Source: Saccharomycodes ludwigii (Eukaryota; Ascomycota; Saccharomycetes; Saccharomycodales; Saccharomycodaceae). Taken from it: DNA of 64,000 bases. The translations under genes and the position numbers were made by a program. Shown here piece by piece: positions 39,515 to 48,676 of the stretch (its first letter is position 1; every line of letters starts with the position of its first letter). The notes under the pieces are model-generated. The model did no database searches. It saw nothing but the letters and a program-made list of their open reading frames with translations, and was not told where the DNA came from. The DNA is taken from assembly GCF_020623625.1 (NCBI RefSeq), contig NC_060201.1, forward strand, positions 1,116,001 to 1,180,000. The letters run 5' to 3'.

Positions 39515-39890
39515 ATTCTTGTTAAAGTTTTATTTCAATTCACTATAATTTTTTACCTAACGAAAGCTAAAATATGATAAATGAATGGGTAAAATAAATA
39601 AATAAATTAAATAAATAAATAAATTAAATAAATAAATAAATTAAATAAATAAATAAGTCTAAATCAAATTTTTATGAAATCAACTAAATAAATAACATAA
39701 ATAAATGTGAAAACAAAGAAGCACAGGTTTCAGAAAAATCTTTGTTAGATAATACATATGTTTCGCTTTGTACCTAAAAAAAATGATGATATAAAAATGT
39801 ATAAGAGAAATGTGTAACTCCCCCCTCCTCCGTTGGGGTTTTAAAAAGTGATAGATTGTGAGCAACATTTATGTATGAATATGAAGAAAG
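39515..39890. other. VPS70 copy 2-CTH convergent intergenic region
   Basis: 376 bp between two 3' ends. It contains the 17-bp AAAT-rich repeat (39592-39657) and a C-rich patch (ccccctcctcc near 39820). No gene is seen. Confidence 0.65.
39592..39657. repeat. 17-bp AT minisatellite
   Basis: Three exact copies of AAATAAATAAATAAATT at 39592-39608, 39609-39625 and 39626-39642, plus a partial fourth. It is in the 3' flank of VPS70 copy 2 and on the other strand reads as ATTT repeats, in the 3' region of the CTH-type gene. Confidence 0.9.
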
Positions 39891-40844
39891 TTACCAATTC
39901 ATACCAGATAGCACTTTTACGTTAGCAAAGTCATTCTTTTTTGCAACAACAGATGGGCTAGCATATTTAGTAGAAATATTAGATTTTTTCCTAGTAGTAG
40001 CGGAACCATCCTTTTCCACCTTAATAGTACCTGCTTGTAAGTAAACTTTAATATCATCATTGTCACCATGTTTAAAAACACATCTATTTCCATAGGGACA
40101 TACACCATATTTTTTCCAATTATGGCACGGTTTAGTTCTATAATTTTTCCCATTGATTTCCTTAATTTTTAATTCGTGTAGACCATGAGCAAATTGGCAT
40201 TTAGACCCATACTTACAATCTCCAGTGGTAGTAAAAGTTTCACACAATTCAGTCTTGTATAATGATTTATTAACCTGTTTTGCAACATTCCGAGAAGAAA
40301 GATCCTGCTGATAAAGGACCTTTTCTTGCTGTATAAACTCTTTCTCTACAAAGTTTGGTTTAGTAGAAACAGTTGATGTTACGGACAAGTTTCGTTTATC
40401 TTTGTTGTCAATGGGAACTGTGTCAACATTTTTGTTTATTTCTACATTGAGAAATGGAAAAGAAGAGTATAAGCCACCAGTGTTATTGGTAGGAAAATCA
40501 TTAAATGGTCGCTGAGAAATGGAGAGGGAAGAAAGTAGCTCATACAAATCATTATGAGGGGCCATAGAGTCTGTATTTTTGTTAGAAATAATGTTTTCCT
40601 TGGTAAGCATGAAATTATCATCTTCATATTCATAGTCATTGGAAGGAGTAGTAGTACCACCATTACTATCATTTAATAGAGTAGATAAATAATATCTTTC
40701 AATTTCTTTGATACGTTGGTCGTATAAAAATGAATCCATTGCAGAAGTATTCTCCATAGCGGGGGTATTGTTGTGCTGTTTTTGTTGTTTTAATGGGTAC
40801 TCAAAAACACTTGAAGTATAGGAGGATTGTGAATAGGTAGACAT
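39891..40844 (-). CDS. TIS11: Tandem CCCH zinc-finger mRNA-decay protein (CTH1/TIS11 orthologue)
   Basis: Tristetraprolin-family protein that binds AU-rich elements (UUAUUUAUU) in mRNA 3' UTRs and promotes decay. In S. cerevisiae Cth1 and Cth2/Tis11 remodel iron metabolism this way. It has 317 residues and is the single counterpart of YDR151C and YLR136C. Two CX8CX5CX3H fingers are complete: C201, C210, C216, H220 and C240, C249, C255, H259. Each is preceded by the family lead-in (YKTELC and YRTKPC). The N-terminal 190 residues are disordered, with acidic and Ser-rich segments, and the C-terminal tail is short and basic. Many Aft-type sites upstream suggest iron control like TIS11 rather than CTH1. 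Confidence 0.95.
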   Translation of the reverse strand: MSTYSQSSYTSSVFEYPLKQQKQHNNTPAMENTSAMDSFLYDQRIKEIERYYLSTLLNDSNGGTTTPSNDYEYEDDNFMLTKENIISNKNTDSMAPHNDLYELLSSLSISQRPFNDFPTNNTGGLYSSFPFLNVEINKNVDTVPIDNKDKRNLSVTSTVSTKPNFVEKEFIQQEKVLYQQDLSSRNVAKQVNKSLYKTELCETFTTTGDCKYGSKCQFAHGLHELKIKEINGKNYRTKPCHNWKKYGVCPYGNRCVFKHGDNDDIKVYLQAGTIKVEKDGSATTRKKSNISTKYASPSVVAKKNDFANVKVLSGMNW

Positions 40845-40932
40845 TGGTTTTTATCTTAATATTTTTGGTTTCTTTTGAATGTGAAACAAATAATAAAGTG
40901 CAACGTTAATGAGTAGTTGATAGTTTGGCAAC

Positions 40933-41280
40933 GGGTGTAGTTGTTGATAATAAATTTGGAGACAATGTGTAATTCTATAGGTTTAGGATTGTAATGTTAG
41001 GACGAAAGAAGGGGATGAAAGACAAAAGAAGAGGAAAAGATAGAAATGAAAAGAAATAGAATAGGATATATATATACCACGATGATATTATTACAGATTT
41101 GGAGGGTGCGATAATTATTAAAGTAACAAAGATTTGTAGGGTGTGAATTGTATATTAGAAAGGGTGTAAAAAAAAAAAAAAAAGAAGGATAACATCGTTT
41201 ATTATTATTAATTTATATAAGCTGCACCCACACCCACAATCAACTTAGCCTTTAACTAAATAAAATTAAAATTTACACCC
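40933..41280. promoter_or_regulatory. Cluster of seven Aft1/2-type YRCACCC sites
   Basis: Sites matching YRCACCC are at 40933-40939 (-, TACACCC), 41104-41110 (-, CGCACCC), 41139-41145 (-, CACACCC), 41162-41168 (-, TACACCC), 41223-41229 (+, TGCACCC, the classic iron-responsive core), 41229-41235 (+, CACACCC) and 41274-41280 (+, TACACCC). Aft1/Aft2 drive TIS11 in S. cerevisiae through this core. The closest is about 90 bp from the CTH-type start codon. Function is inferred from the cluster and gene identity. Confidence 0.65.
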
Positions 41281-41354
41281 TCTCGCCAATTCCGATCTCA
41301 CGTTCACTTTGTTTTCTCTCAAGCCCGCAGTCCGTCGTGCTATGTGTGTGGTAG

Positions 41355-41362
41355 CACGTGAT
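41355..41362. promoter_or_regulatory. CACGTGAT, Cbf1-type E-box
   Basis: Reverse complement ATCACGTG matches RTCACRTG exactly. It lies between the Aft-type cluster and the 8-bp array. E-box/Aft pairing occurs in some iron-regulated promoters, but here this is only positional. Confidence 0.45.
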
Positions 41363-41381
41363 CGTATATTATTAATTACAT

Positions 41382-41485
41382 ACATTAGTACATTAGTACA
41401 TTAGTACATTAGTACATTACAACATTAGTACATTATCACATCACCACATCACCACATCACCACATTACCACATTAGTACATTCCT
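41382..41485. repeat. Phase-locked 8-bp repeat array, 13 units
   Basis: Unit ACATTAGT repeats in register from 41382: four copies, then ACATTACA, ACATTAGT, ACATTATC, three ACATCACC, ACATTACC, ACATTAGT and a degenerate last unit. No base is gained or lost over 104 bp, and ACAT is kept in every unit. The array ends 137 bp before the GIR2 start codon. Confidence 0.92.
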
Positions 41486-41622
41486 TATTTCCCCCCGTCG
41501 TTCTTTTTCTTCATTTTTTCCTGCTTTCCAGTTTCATTTTAATCCTTCATCTCTTTAACCAATCTTGTTCCCACGTTAAAAGAAAATCAATCAAACAAAA
41601 GAAAAAAATATATATATATATT

Positions 41623-41896
41623 ATGACTGACTATAAAGAAGAACAACTACAAGAATTAGATATATTACAATCCATCTATCCAGATGAAATATCCATCATT
41701 AATAATGAATTCCCAGCAATTGCGTTGCAAGTTAATTTACTAATAGAAACTATTCCCAAAGATACTTCTTCATTCACCGCGGAAATGATTGATTGGGAGT
41801 ATCACTTAAATATTATGTTCAAATTACCAGAAAATTATCCTGATGTAGCTCCACTAATTGAGATAACCCCTATAGAAACCAAGAAATCACATATCA

Positions 41897-41927
<31 letters not shown>

Positions 41928-42408
41928 CCAAGCATATGATGAACATGGAAACCCTATCAAATCCAAGATCACTGATATACCTGGCAAAATTCATTTTGAT
42001 GATGAGTATATTCATGACAAACTTTTGTCCCATACAATTCCATCACAAATAGAAAATGACATGTTATTAGGAATGCCTATGTTATTTACACTTATTAATT
42101 CCATCAAGGAAGATGCTGAAGAGTATTACACTGAAAAATTACATCAATACGAATTAAAACATGAAAAAGAAATCCAAGAAAGAGAATTAATAGAAAATGC
42201 CAAGTTTGTCGGGACCAAAGTCACCAAAGAGACTTTTAATGCTTGGAGAATAAAGTTTAGAAAAGAGTTGAGCTTGGACGAAAGAAATAAGGAAAGGTTA
42301 ATGAAATCACATGGCGGTAGATTGAGTGGTAGACAAATCTTTGAACAAGGTCTAGCTGGTGATGACGACGATGAACAAGAGTTGATAGAAGGTGTAGCTG
42401 TTGTATGA
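41623..42408 (+). CDS. GIR2: RWD-domain translation factor Gir2
   Basis: Gir2 is the DFRP-type partner of the GTPase Rbg2 and also binds Gcn1, tying ribosome stalling to the general amino-acid control. It has 261 residues (S. cerevisiae 265). An RWD domain covers about 1-145, starting EEQLQELDILQSIYPDEI and including the family YP and PENYPDVAP turns. It is split by an acidic Glu-rich loop at about 91-100. After a helical stretch comes the DFRP region (about 195-250), FNAWRIKFRKEL...GRLSGRQIFEQ, which clamps the GTPase, and an acidic end. Orthologue of YDR152W. Confidence 0.94.
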
Positions 42409-42446
42409 TTCAGCATAAATATATGTATATGTATATTTCTCTTTTT

Positions 42447-42484
<38 letters not shown>

Positions 42485-42702
42485 TTTTTAAACAAAGCAG
42501 ATGATTTTTAAATTATACACAAATATAAATGTTTCGATGAATTGGTTTGATTTTTCTTTTTTTCTTTTTTCTTTTTTTTTCCAATAAAAAAAAATATAAT
42601 AATAATAAAATAAAAATAAAATAATAAAGTACACATTATCTTCTTCTGAAATATTATCTTTTTCTGAAATAAACAGAATAAATCCTTTCCCTTTTTATAC
42701 TT

Positions 42703-44013
42703 TTAAACATGACTTTTGGAGTAGGAAAATAAATCATCAAATAAATCATCTTTCTTGGAAGTAGTATTGTTATTAATGGAAGTAGTAATGTTATTTGTAT
42801 TACCTGATAAAGCATCCAAGCTTAACAAGTCATTGTCTTTTGTAGCAGAACCACTACTAGCAGTAGTATTACTAGTACCAAAGATATCAATTGTATTATT
42901 ACTTGTATAACCGGTAGTATTTTCACCCTGGAAATCACCAAAATCATCATCATCATCATCACTATTATTATTAGCCCAAACGTTCTTTTCATGTGTTAAG
43001 GAAGTATTAGTCGTGGGAGTTGCGGGTGTCTCTTCCCCACCAAAATCCAATAAATCAACTAAAGGTTCACTGTTATTATTGGCTGGAATATTATTATTTT
43101 GCTGTTGTTGTTGCTGCTTCCTTCTTTGTTCGGACTGTTTAATTTGTTGTTTTAATATCTCTCTTCTTTGTTTACGTTGTTTATCGACAATAGATCCATT
43201 TCTTCTAGGAATGCTATTGCTTGTACCACTAGTCTTTGCACTGTTATTATTTTGATATTGACCAAATTCATCATCATCATCATCAACAACATCATCATCA
43301 TGTAATTTATGACCGTTAGTATTTCCTACGTTTCTTGCATCAGTATACTCTTCATCGCTATCGTCATATGAGCCGTAGACTTGATCAGGATCATATGATG
43401 GACTACTGCTAGAAAGGCTTCCTCCTTGTAAAACTTTGACTGCATTTTTCTTTGTTTTAATACGTTCCTTTTTCAAAAATTGAGGATCTTCTAAATATTG
43501 TATGATGGTCTCACATTTCTTTTTAATACCGCGCTCATGTATTTCCATTTTGCCATCGTTACTAAAATCAATTTTATAATTCATAACTTCCCTTGACAAA
43601 ATATGCTTATGAGTTAAACAACAATTTTTGACCTGATCCACTTCTTGTTTAGTATCGGTGTTCAATAGCAAATATTCGATAACAATTAAACATTTTAAAA
43701 CAACTCTCCATTCATTACCGTAATTTACGTATTGTTTACGTGCTTTTTCATATAGGTTTTTGGATCTGGTGGCCATATGATCAATTAATCTTTTTAAAAC
43801 ATATTCGGTAATTAAATACATCGGAACTTGAAACTTGTTACGCATGATCTTGGATAAATGTTTTGGTGTTGGACCCCAGGCATCTGTATTTGTTGCTCTT
43901 CTAATATCTATTTGATATGGTTCATACTGTACAATCATATTCTGAGCAAATCTAGCCGCATTACGAATATCATGAATACCCAAATTACTTAACTTTTTAG
44001 AAATACCGTCCAT
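42703..44013 (-). CDS. ENT5: Epsin-like clathrin adaptor Ent5
   Basis: Ent5 acts with AP-1 and Gga2 in clathrin traffic between trans-Golgi and endosomes. It has 436 residues (S. cerevisiae 411). Residues 1-200 form an ANTH/ENTH-type domain very close to Ent5, opening with [18 protein letters not shown] and including [15 protein letters not shown] basic KKxR segment follows, then a Gln/Asn-rich linker. The C-terminal tail has acidic phenylalanine motifs for adaptor ear domains: DDDDEFGQY and DDDFGDFQG, and LVDLLDFGG resembles a clathrin box. Orthologue of YDR153C by sequence and order, not ENT3. Confidence 0.94.
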   Translation of the reverse strand: MDGISKKLSNLGIHDIRNAARFAQNMIVQYEPYQIDIRRATNTDAWGPTPKHLSKIMRNKFQVPMYLITEYVLKRLIDHMATRSKNLYEKARKQYVNYGNEWRVVLKCLIVIEYLLLNTDTKQEVDQVKNCCLTHKHILSREVMNYKIDFSNDGKMEIHERGIKKKCETIIQYLEDPQFLKKERIKTKKNAVKVLQGGSLSSSSPSYDPDQVYGSYDDSDEEYTDARNVGNTNGHKLHDDDVVDDDDDEFGQYQNNNSAKTSGTSNSIPRRNGSIVDKQRKQRREILKQQIKQSEQRRKQQQQQQNNNIPANNNSEPLVDLLDFGGEETPATPTTNTSLTHEKNVWANNNSDDDDDDFGDFQGENTTGYTSNNTIDIFGTSNTTASSGSATKDNDLLSLDALSGNTNNITTSINNNTTSKKDDLFDDLFSYSKSHV

Positions 44014-44712
44014 TATTAGAGCTTATTTGATTGAATTATTTTTCTATCTTTTGTTATATATGTGAACTAGGTGATTGAAATAGAAAAGGAAAGACGCTAA
44101 TTTATTTATATATATATAATTTTTATTTTTTTTATTTTTTTTTATTTTTTTTTTTTTTTTTTATTTTGCAGATTGTTATATAAAAAGCAAGAAAAATAAA
44201 AATTTTCGCACAACGATAACAGAGAAAAAAAGAAAAAGGAAAATTATAAATAATAAATTAACCAAATTCATGCTCGTTGGTCCCATGCTGTTTCTGCGTG
44301 TTTTCTCAGCATAATGCACTTATTCTTTTTTTCGGGGTGTATGTGGGTTGTAAGTCGAAAAGACCGATACAGTTCGGACGAAAAAACCTTTTTTTTTTTT
44401 TGTTTTGAAAAAAATAAAAAATAAAAAATAAAAAATAAAAAATAAAAAATAAAAATAAAACATTCAAAACAAAAAAAATCGTAAAAAATGATACAAATTT
44501 CGCCACCCATCCTCTTACAACACAATATATCATACGATCATAATAAAAGTGCATAAATGGAAATGACTTGGCTTATTTTTTTTTTTTTTTTTTTTTAAAA
44601 GAAGTATAAATCTTGTATATTATATCTTTTTCTCTTTTAATTTTCTTGTCATGTTAAATTTAGCTCTGCTATAAACAAAATTATATATTGATATATATGT
44701 ATGTTTAATTGC
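44014..44712. other. ENT5 promoter and CPR1 3' region
   Basis: 699 bp. It contains T-rich blocks at 44125-44165, a heptamer AAAAAAT repeat (44406-44460) and T21-type sequence near 44577-44596. The region at 44270-44390 is less AT-rich than average, but I find no RNA gene or homologous ORF in it; the two overlapping minus-strand ORFs are Phe/Tyr-rich translations of the A tracts. Confidence 0.6.
44406..44460. repeat. AAAAAAT heptamer microsatellite
   Basis: About six copies of TAAAAAA followed by TAAAAA units, between CPR1 and ENT5. A slippage-type repeat. Confidence 0.88.
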
Positions 44713-45201
44713 TTACAATTCACCAGATTCAGCAATAACAACCTTAGCTCTTGGTGCACCACTTGGAGAACCTAAAGATTCGATTTTCTTGACAACATCT
44801 AAACCGTCAACAACTTCCCCAAAGACGACATGCTTACCATCCAACCATGGACATGGAACAGTGGTGATAAAGAATTGAGAACCGTTGGTGTTTGGACCAG
44901 CATTGGCCATACTCAACAAACCTGGTCTAGTATGTTTCTTGGTAAAGTTTTCGTCTGGGAATCTTTCACCATAAATGGATTTACCACCAGTACCATTACC
45001 ACGGGTGAAATCACCACCTTGCAACATGAAATCTGGAATAACTCTGTGGAATGGAGAACCGCTGTATCCAAAACCTTTTTCACCAGTACATAAAGCTCTG
45101 AAGTTTTCAGCAGTCTTTGGAACAACATCGTTGTACAATTGGAAAGTAATACGGCCCAATGGCTTACCATCAGCTTCAACGTCGAAATAAGTTTTAACCA
45201 T
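44713..45201 (-). CDS. CPR1: Cyclophilin A, peptidyl-prolyl cis-trans isomerase
   Basis: Cytosolic and nuclear cyclophilin, target of cyclosporin A. It has 162 residues, the same size as S. cerevisiae Cpr1, a single domain with no signal peptide. Active-site segments are complete: [15 protein letters not shown] (R53, F58, Q61), [16 protein letters not shown] and [12 protein letters not shown]. Codon use is more biased (few rare codons) than in neighbouring genes, as expected of a highly expressed protein. Orthologue of YDR155C. Its promoter holds several AGGGG stress elements. Confidence 0.98.
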   Translation of the reverse strand: MVKTYFDVEADGKPLGRITFQLYNDVVPKTAENFRALCTGEKGFGYSGSPFHRVIPDFMLQGGDFTRGNGTGGKSIYGERFPDENFTKKHTRPGLLSMANAGPNTNGSQFFITTVPCPWLDGKHVVFGEVVDGLDVVKKIESLGSPSGAPRAKVVIAESGEL

Positions 45202-46075
45202 TGTGTTTGTTTTTTGTTTTTGTGTTTGTTTTTGTTTTTTTGTTTTTTTTTTAAACTTCTACTTCAGCACTTTTGTAACAACTTTTAAAAAAAAAAAAAA
45301 GAAAAAAAAAAGAATGAATTGACTTTATTGTTTAACACAGGTTAAGAGAAAAGGTAAGTGTGGTAAGGAAAGAATATCAATTGCTATTTATATACACAGG
45401 GAAAAGAAAGAAAGAAAGAAAGAAAAAGAAAGAAAGAAAGAAAGAAAAAAATATATTATTATTATTATTAGTTATTGCTCCCTTGGAAATGGTTGGAATA
45501 TTGTCGATGATGCCTTCCACAAATATTTTGATGATTGTTAATTATTTTTTTTTCTTTAGCACGCTTTTTTAATACTTTTTTAGCATAATTTAAGTTCTAG
45601 GGGGAGGGGGTGCTGTGGGAACGAAGGGGAAGAAGAAAGAAAAAGGGCAAGGGGCGTCTATTCCATAAATGAACGAACAAAAATTTGTGAAGGGGAACAT
45701 TTACAATTCTAACCCTCAATTAACACCTCGTGGAAAGTGATATATCTTTGTAAATCAAAGCATCGGATCATTCTGTCTTCTTCTTCTGTCTTCTTCTGCC
45801 TTGACAAAATATATATGATCCGGGTAAAAATACACGTCATTAGTAAGTATACTTCAAAGTCGGTCATTCCGCTAACGTTTCTTTTTTTTTTTTTTCTTTT
45901 TTCTTTCTTTCTTTTTTCATGTCCGAGTAAAACTTTCATTCAGTACATATAAATATACTTTTATTTTATTTCTTTTTTTTTTATTTTTATAATGACCCAC
46001 TGTGCTAACACAACCCTTATATGCTTAAAAAGAAAAAGAAAAAAATATAAAATAAAACAATAGACGAAGAGTAAT
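45202..46075. other. CPR1-RPA14 divergent promoter region
   Basis: 874 bp. Near CPR1 are T- and A-rich tracts and a GAAA repeat (about 45402-45450). The middle carries a G-rich, AGGGG-rich segment (45599-45695, separate entry). Near RPA14 are T tracts (45880-45915, 45972-45981). The short ORFs in this stretch are Lys/Phe-rich and not supported. Confidence 0.65.
45599..45695. promoter_or_regulatory. Cluster of five AGGGG stress elements with G-quadruplex motif
   Basis: AGGGG occurs at 45599, 45605, 45625, 45650 and 45691, matching the Msn2/Msn4 STRE core. The first three overlap a G5-G5-G3-G4 series (45600-45629, loops 1, 6, 6) that fits a quadruplex rule. The cluster lies 400-490 bp upstream of CPR1 and about 380-480 bp upstream of RPA14. 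Stress induction of CPR1 is a reasonable guess. Confidence 0.5.
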
Positions 46076-46471
46076 ATGTTTAATAGATCAAAGAGACCAC
46101 AAGTCATTGGTAATAACCCATTAAATACACCAATCGTGATTCACAAAAATACTGATAATATCCAACACTTAAATGATCAGGAAATGCTAACGTTTTTATC
46201 TGATTTTATCAATACAAGAGAACAAATAACCATAGATACAAACACAACTTCTGTTGGTGCTACTACTAATAATAACAATAACTACTTTACTAGTTCTTTG
46301 TCACATTTGAAAAGAATTGAAAGGGATTTTAAGGGATTGCCTCCTACTATTCTAGAAGGTAGCAATATTGATGAAGATGTGGATCAAAAAATAGTGGAGG
46401 GTGAAAATGAAGATGCCACCACCACTAAATCAGCCACTGGGGCTGGCAAAAAGTTAAAGTTTTCTGATTAA
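46076..46471 (+). CDS. RPA14: RNA polymerase I subunit A14
   Basis: Rpa14 pairs with Rpa43 to form the Pol I stalk, the counterpart of Rpb4/Rpb7. It has 131 residues (S. cerevisiae 137). The start LNTPIVIHKNT and the helix DQEMLTFLSDFINTRE match the N-terminal half. An Asn-rich loop separates it from SLSHLKRIERDFKGLPP, the most conserved part of Rpa14, and the basic end GAGKKLKFSD also fits. Orthologue of YDR156W, divergent from CPR1 as in S. cerevisiae. The family evolves fast, so synteny adds weight. Confidence 0.93.
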   Translation: MFNRSKRPQVIGNNPLNTPIVIHKNTDNIQHLNDQEMLTFLSDFINTREQITIDTNTTSVGATTNNNNNYFTSSLSHLKRIERDFKGLPPTILEGSNIDEDVDQKIVEGENEDATTTKSATGAGKKLKFSD

Positions 46472-47233
46472 CTGCTGTGTATGAATAAAACATATGCCCT
46501 GTATTATGTATATATATCAAAAAAAGGTTATGTACGCATTAATAGCATAAATCAAATGAAATTATATGTGTTATTTGGATTAATACATTACGGAATACTT
46601 GATTTTTTTTTTTATTATATAAAAGAGCTGATTATGTTTTTCTTGAGATATATATTTCTTTTCTTTTTGTAGGAAGCTAAAAGACAAAGCAAGATAAAGT
46701 TTTTGAACATTATTTATTTTTAATCCACTCATTGAAGTTCTTGCTCGAATGATTTTCAAAACGGTGATATAAAAAAAAAAAGAAAAAGAAAAAAGACAGT
46801 CTTTTTGATCAGCATCACGCTGTTATTTTTTCTCTCTCTCTTTTTTTTTATGAGTCAGATTTACCTCTAAATTTCCCTATTGGTTAAACATCTGTACATC
46901 ACTCAAACATTACAGTAATAACAACTATTATATTTTTTTTTTTTTTTTCATATGAAATAATAGAAAAAAAAAAAATTTTTTTTTTCCACGACCGAAACTT
47001 CACTCACCGTTTTTACTAATCTTATGCTTATAGTACGATCTTTAATAATATATATATAGTCATGTTCATTTTTCATCCTTCTTTTCCTTCTTTTTCTTCT
47101 TCTTCTTTTTTTTTCCGTTTCTCTTTCACATAAAAGTATATGTGTATATAAAAAGTATAATCAATAGCAAAGAAAAAAAAAAATTCCAAATAACATTACG
47201 TTATATTTTAGCCCAAGAGAAAATTCATACCTT
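46472..47233. other. HOM2 promoter region
   Basis: 762 bp between RPA14 and HOM2, in the same direction. It has a Gcn4 site (separate entry), T tracts at 46931-46950 and 46976-46984, and a pyrimidine stretch (47088-47115) near the probable transcription start. A 63-codon ORF (46481-46672) just after RPA14 looks like chance. Confidence 0.65.
46851..46857 (+). promoter_or_regulatory. Gcn4 site TGAGTCA upstream of HOM2
   Basis: Perfect TGASTCA, 377 bp before the HOM2 start codon. Gcn4 activates amino-acid biosynthesis genes, HOM2 among them in S. cerevisiae, so the site is probably used. Confidence 0.75.
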
Positions 47234-48331
47234 ATGTCCGGTTCTACTAATAAGAAAATTGTTGGTGTTTTAGGTGCCACTGGTTCAGTTGGCCAAAGAT
47301 TTATTTTATTATTAAGCAATCACCCAGATTTCGATTTAAAGGTCTTGGGTGCTTCACCACGTTCCGCTGGTAAAAAATATATCGATGCAGCAAACTGGAA
47401 ACAAACAGATTTATTGCCATCTAACGCTGCTGATATCGTTGTTGTAGAATGTAAACCAGAACATTTTGCTGATTGTGATGTTGTCTTCAGTGGGCTAGAC
47501 GCTGATTATGCTGGTTCTATCGAACAAGATTTTATTAACAATGGCTTAAATATTGTTTCTAACGCTAAAAATCATAGAAGATTACCTGATGTTCCATTAG
47601 TTGTTCCAATCGTTAATCCAGATCATTTAGATATTTTAAAGAACAGAAAAGCTACTCAAGGAAAAAAGAAGGGTTTTATTGTTTGTATTTCCAATTGTTC
47701 TACTGCTGGGTTGGTTGCCCCATTGAAACCTTTAGTTGAAAAGTTTGGTCCATTGGATATTTTAACAACTACCACTTTACAAGCTATATCAGGTGCTGGT
47801 TTTAGCCCAGGTGTTCCAGGTATTGATATATTAGATAACATTGTTCCATATATCGGGGGTGAAGAAGATAAGATTGAATGGGAAACCAAAAAAATATTAT
47901 GTCCTTTAAATGCTAATAAAAATGAGTTTGATTTGTTAACTAATGACGAATTGAAAGTTAGTGCTCAATGTAACAGAGTTCCAGTTTCCGATGGCCATAC
48001 TGAATGCGTTGCTTTAAGATTTAAGGATAGAAAGAATGTTCCTAGTGTTGAACAAGTTAAGAACTGTTTGAAAGAATATGTTTGCGACGCTTATAAATTG
48101 GGATGCCACTCTGCTCCAAAGCAAACAATTCACGTTTTAGAACAAAATGATAGACCTCAACCAAGATTGGACAGAAATAGAGACAATGGGTATGGTGTCA
48201 GTGTTGGTAGAGTTAGAGAAGATCCAGTTTTGGATTTCAAAATGGTTATTTTATCTCATAACACTATCATTGGCGCTGCTGGTAGTGGTGTTTTGATTGC
48301 TGAAATTTTGAAGGCTAAGGGCTTAATTTAA
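47234..48331 (+). CDS. HOM2: Aspartate-semialdehyde dehydrogenase
   Basis: Catalyses NADPH-dependent reduction of aspartyl-4-phosphate to aspartate semialdehyde, the second step towards threonine, methionine and homoserine. It has 365 residues, exactly the S. cerevisiae length. The NADP-binding loop GVLGATGSVGQRF is at 11-23. The catalytic cysteine is C155 in ISNCSTAGL. The substrate-binding region QCNRVPVSDGHTECV is present, and the end GSGVLIAEILKAKGLI matches the family. Orthologue of YDR158W. Codon use is more biased than in flanking genes. A Gcn4 site lies upstream. Confidence 0.98.
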   Translation: MSGSTNKKIVGVLGATGSVGQRFILLLSNHPDFDLKVLGASPRSAGKKYIDAANWKQTDLLPSNAADIVVVECKPEHFADCDVVFSGLDADYAGSIEQDFINNGLNIVSNAKNHRRLPDVPLVVPIVNPDHLDILKNRKATQGKKKGFIVCISNCSTAGLVAPLKPLVEKFGPLDILTTTTLQAISGAGFSPGVPGIDILDNIVPYIGGEEDKIEWETKKILCPLNANKNEFDLLTNDELKVSAQCNRVPVSDGHTECVALRFKDRKNVPSVEQVKNCLKEYVCDAYKLGCHSAPKQTIHVLEQNDRPQPRLDRNRDNGYGVSVGRVREDPVLDFKMVILSHNTIIGAAGSGVLIAEILKAKGLI

Positions 48332-48676
48332 AAAGTTGTATTATTTTTCTTTTTATTTTGTTTCATTTTTTTTTTTTCATACATATATATATATATATAT
48401 ATATATAATAGTAATAAAAAAGGAAAATTAAAAACTGAGAAGTTTGTTCTAAAGTGATAGTAATATAAGTTTTGATAAAAAAAAAAAAAAAATATAGCTT
48501 TACATATACTTTATAACTCAATTCTGTACAATTTTAAATGTAACGACAAATGTTTCCCTTCCCCCCTCCTTTCCTTCTAAATTTTTACCTTTAAACATAG
48601 ATATAAACTTAGTCGGAATAAACAAAATAATAAAAAAAATAAAAAAAAAAAAAAAAAAAAAGAAATAATATCATTG
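48332..48676. other. HOM2-RKM5 intergenic region
   Basis: 345 bp, A/T-rich, with a (TA)n run (about 48382-48407) and an A-rich block (48628-48665) directly before the RKM5 ATG. Nothing else is recognisable. Confidence 0.65.

Larger units (their letters stand above)
40845..41622. other. CTH/TIS11-GIR2 divergent promoter region
   Basis: 778 bp with an unusual density of CACCC motifs, a CACGTG E-box and a phase-locked 8-bp array (separate entries). A16 occurs at 41169-41184. No ORF or RNA gene is supported. Confidence 0.75.

Noticed and set aside
41382-41485. 8-bp array as an interstitial telomere repeat
   Set aside because: The reverse units (GGTGATGT/ACTAATGT) are only mildly G-rich and vary in blocks; without the species' telomere sequence there is no support.
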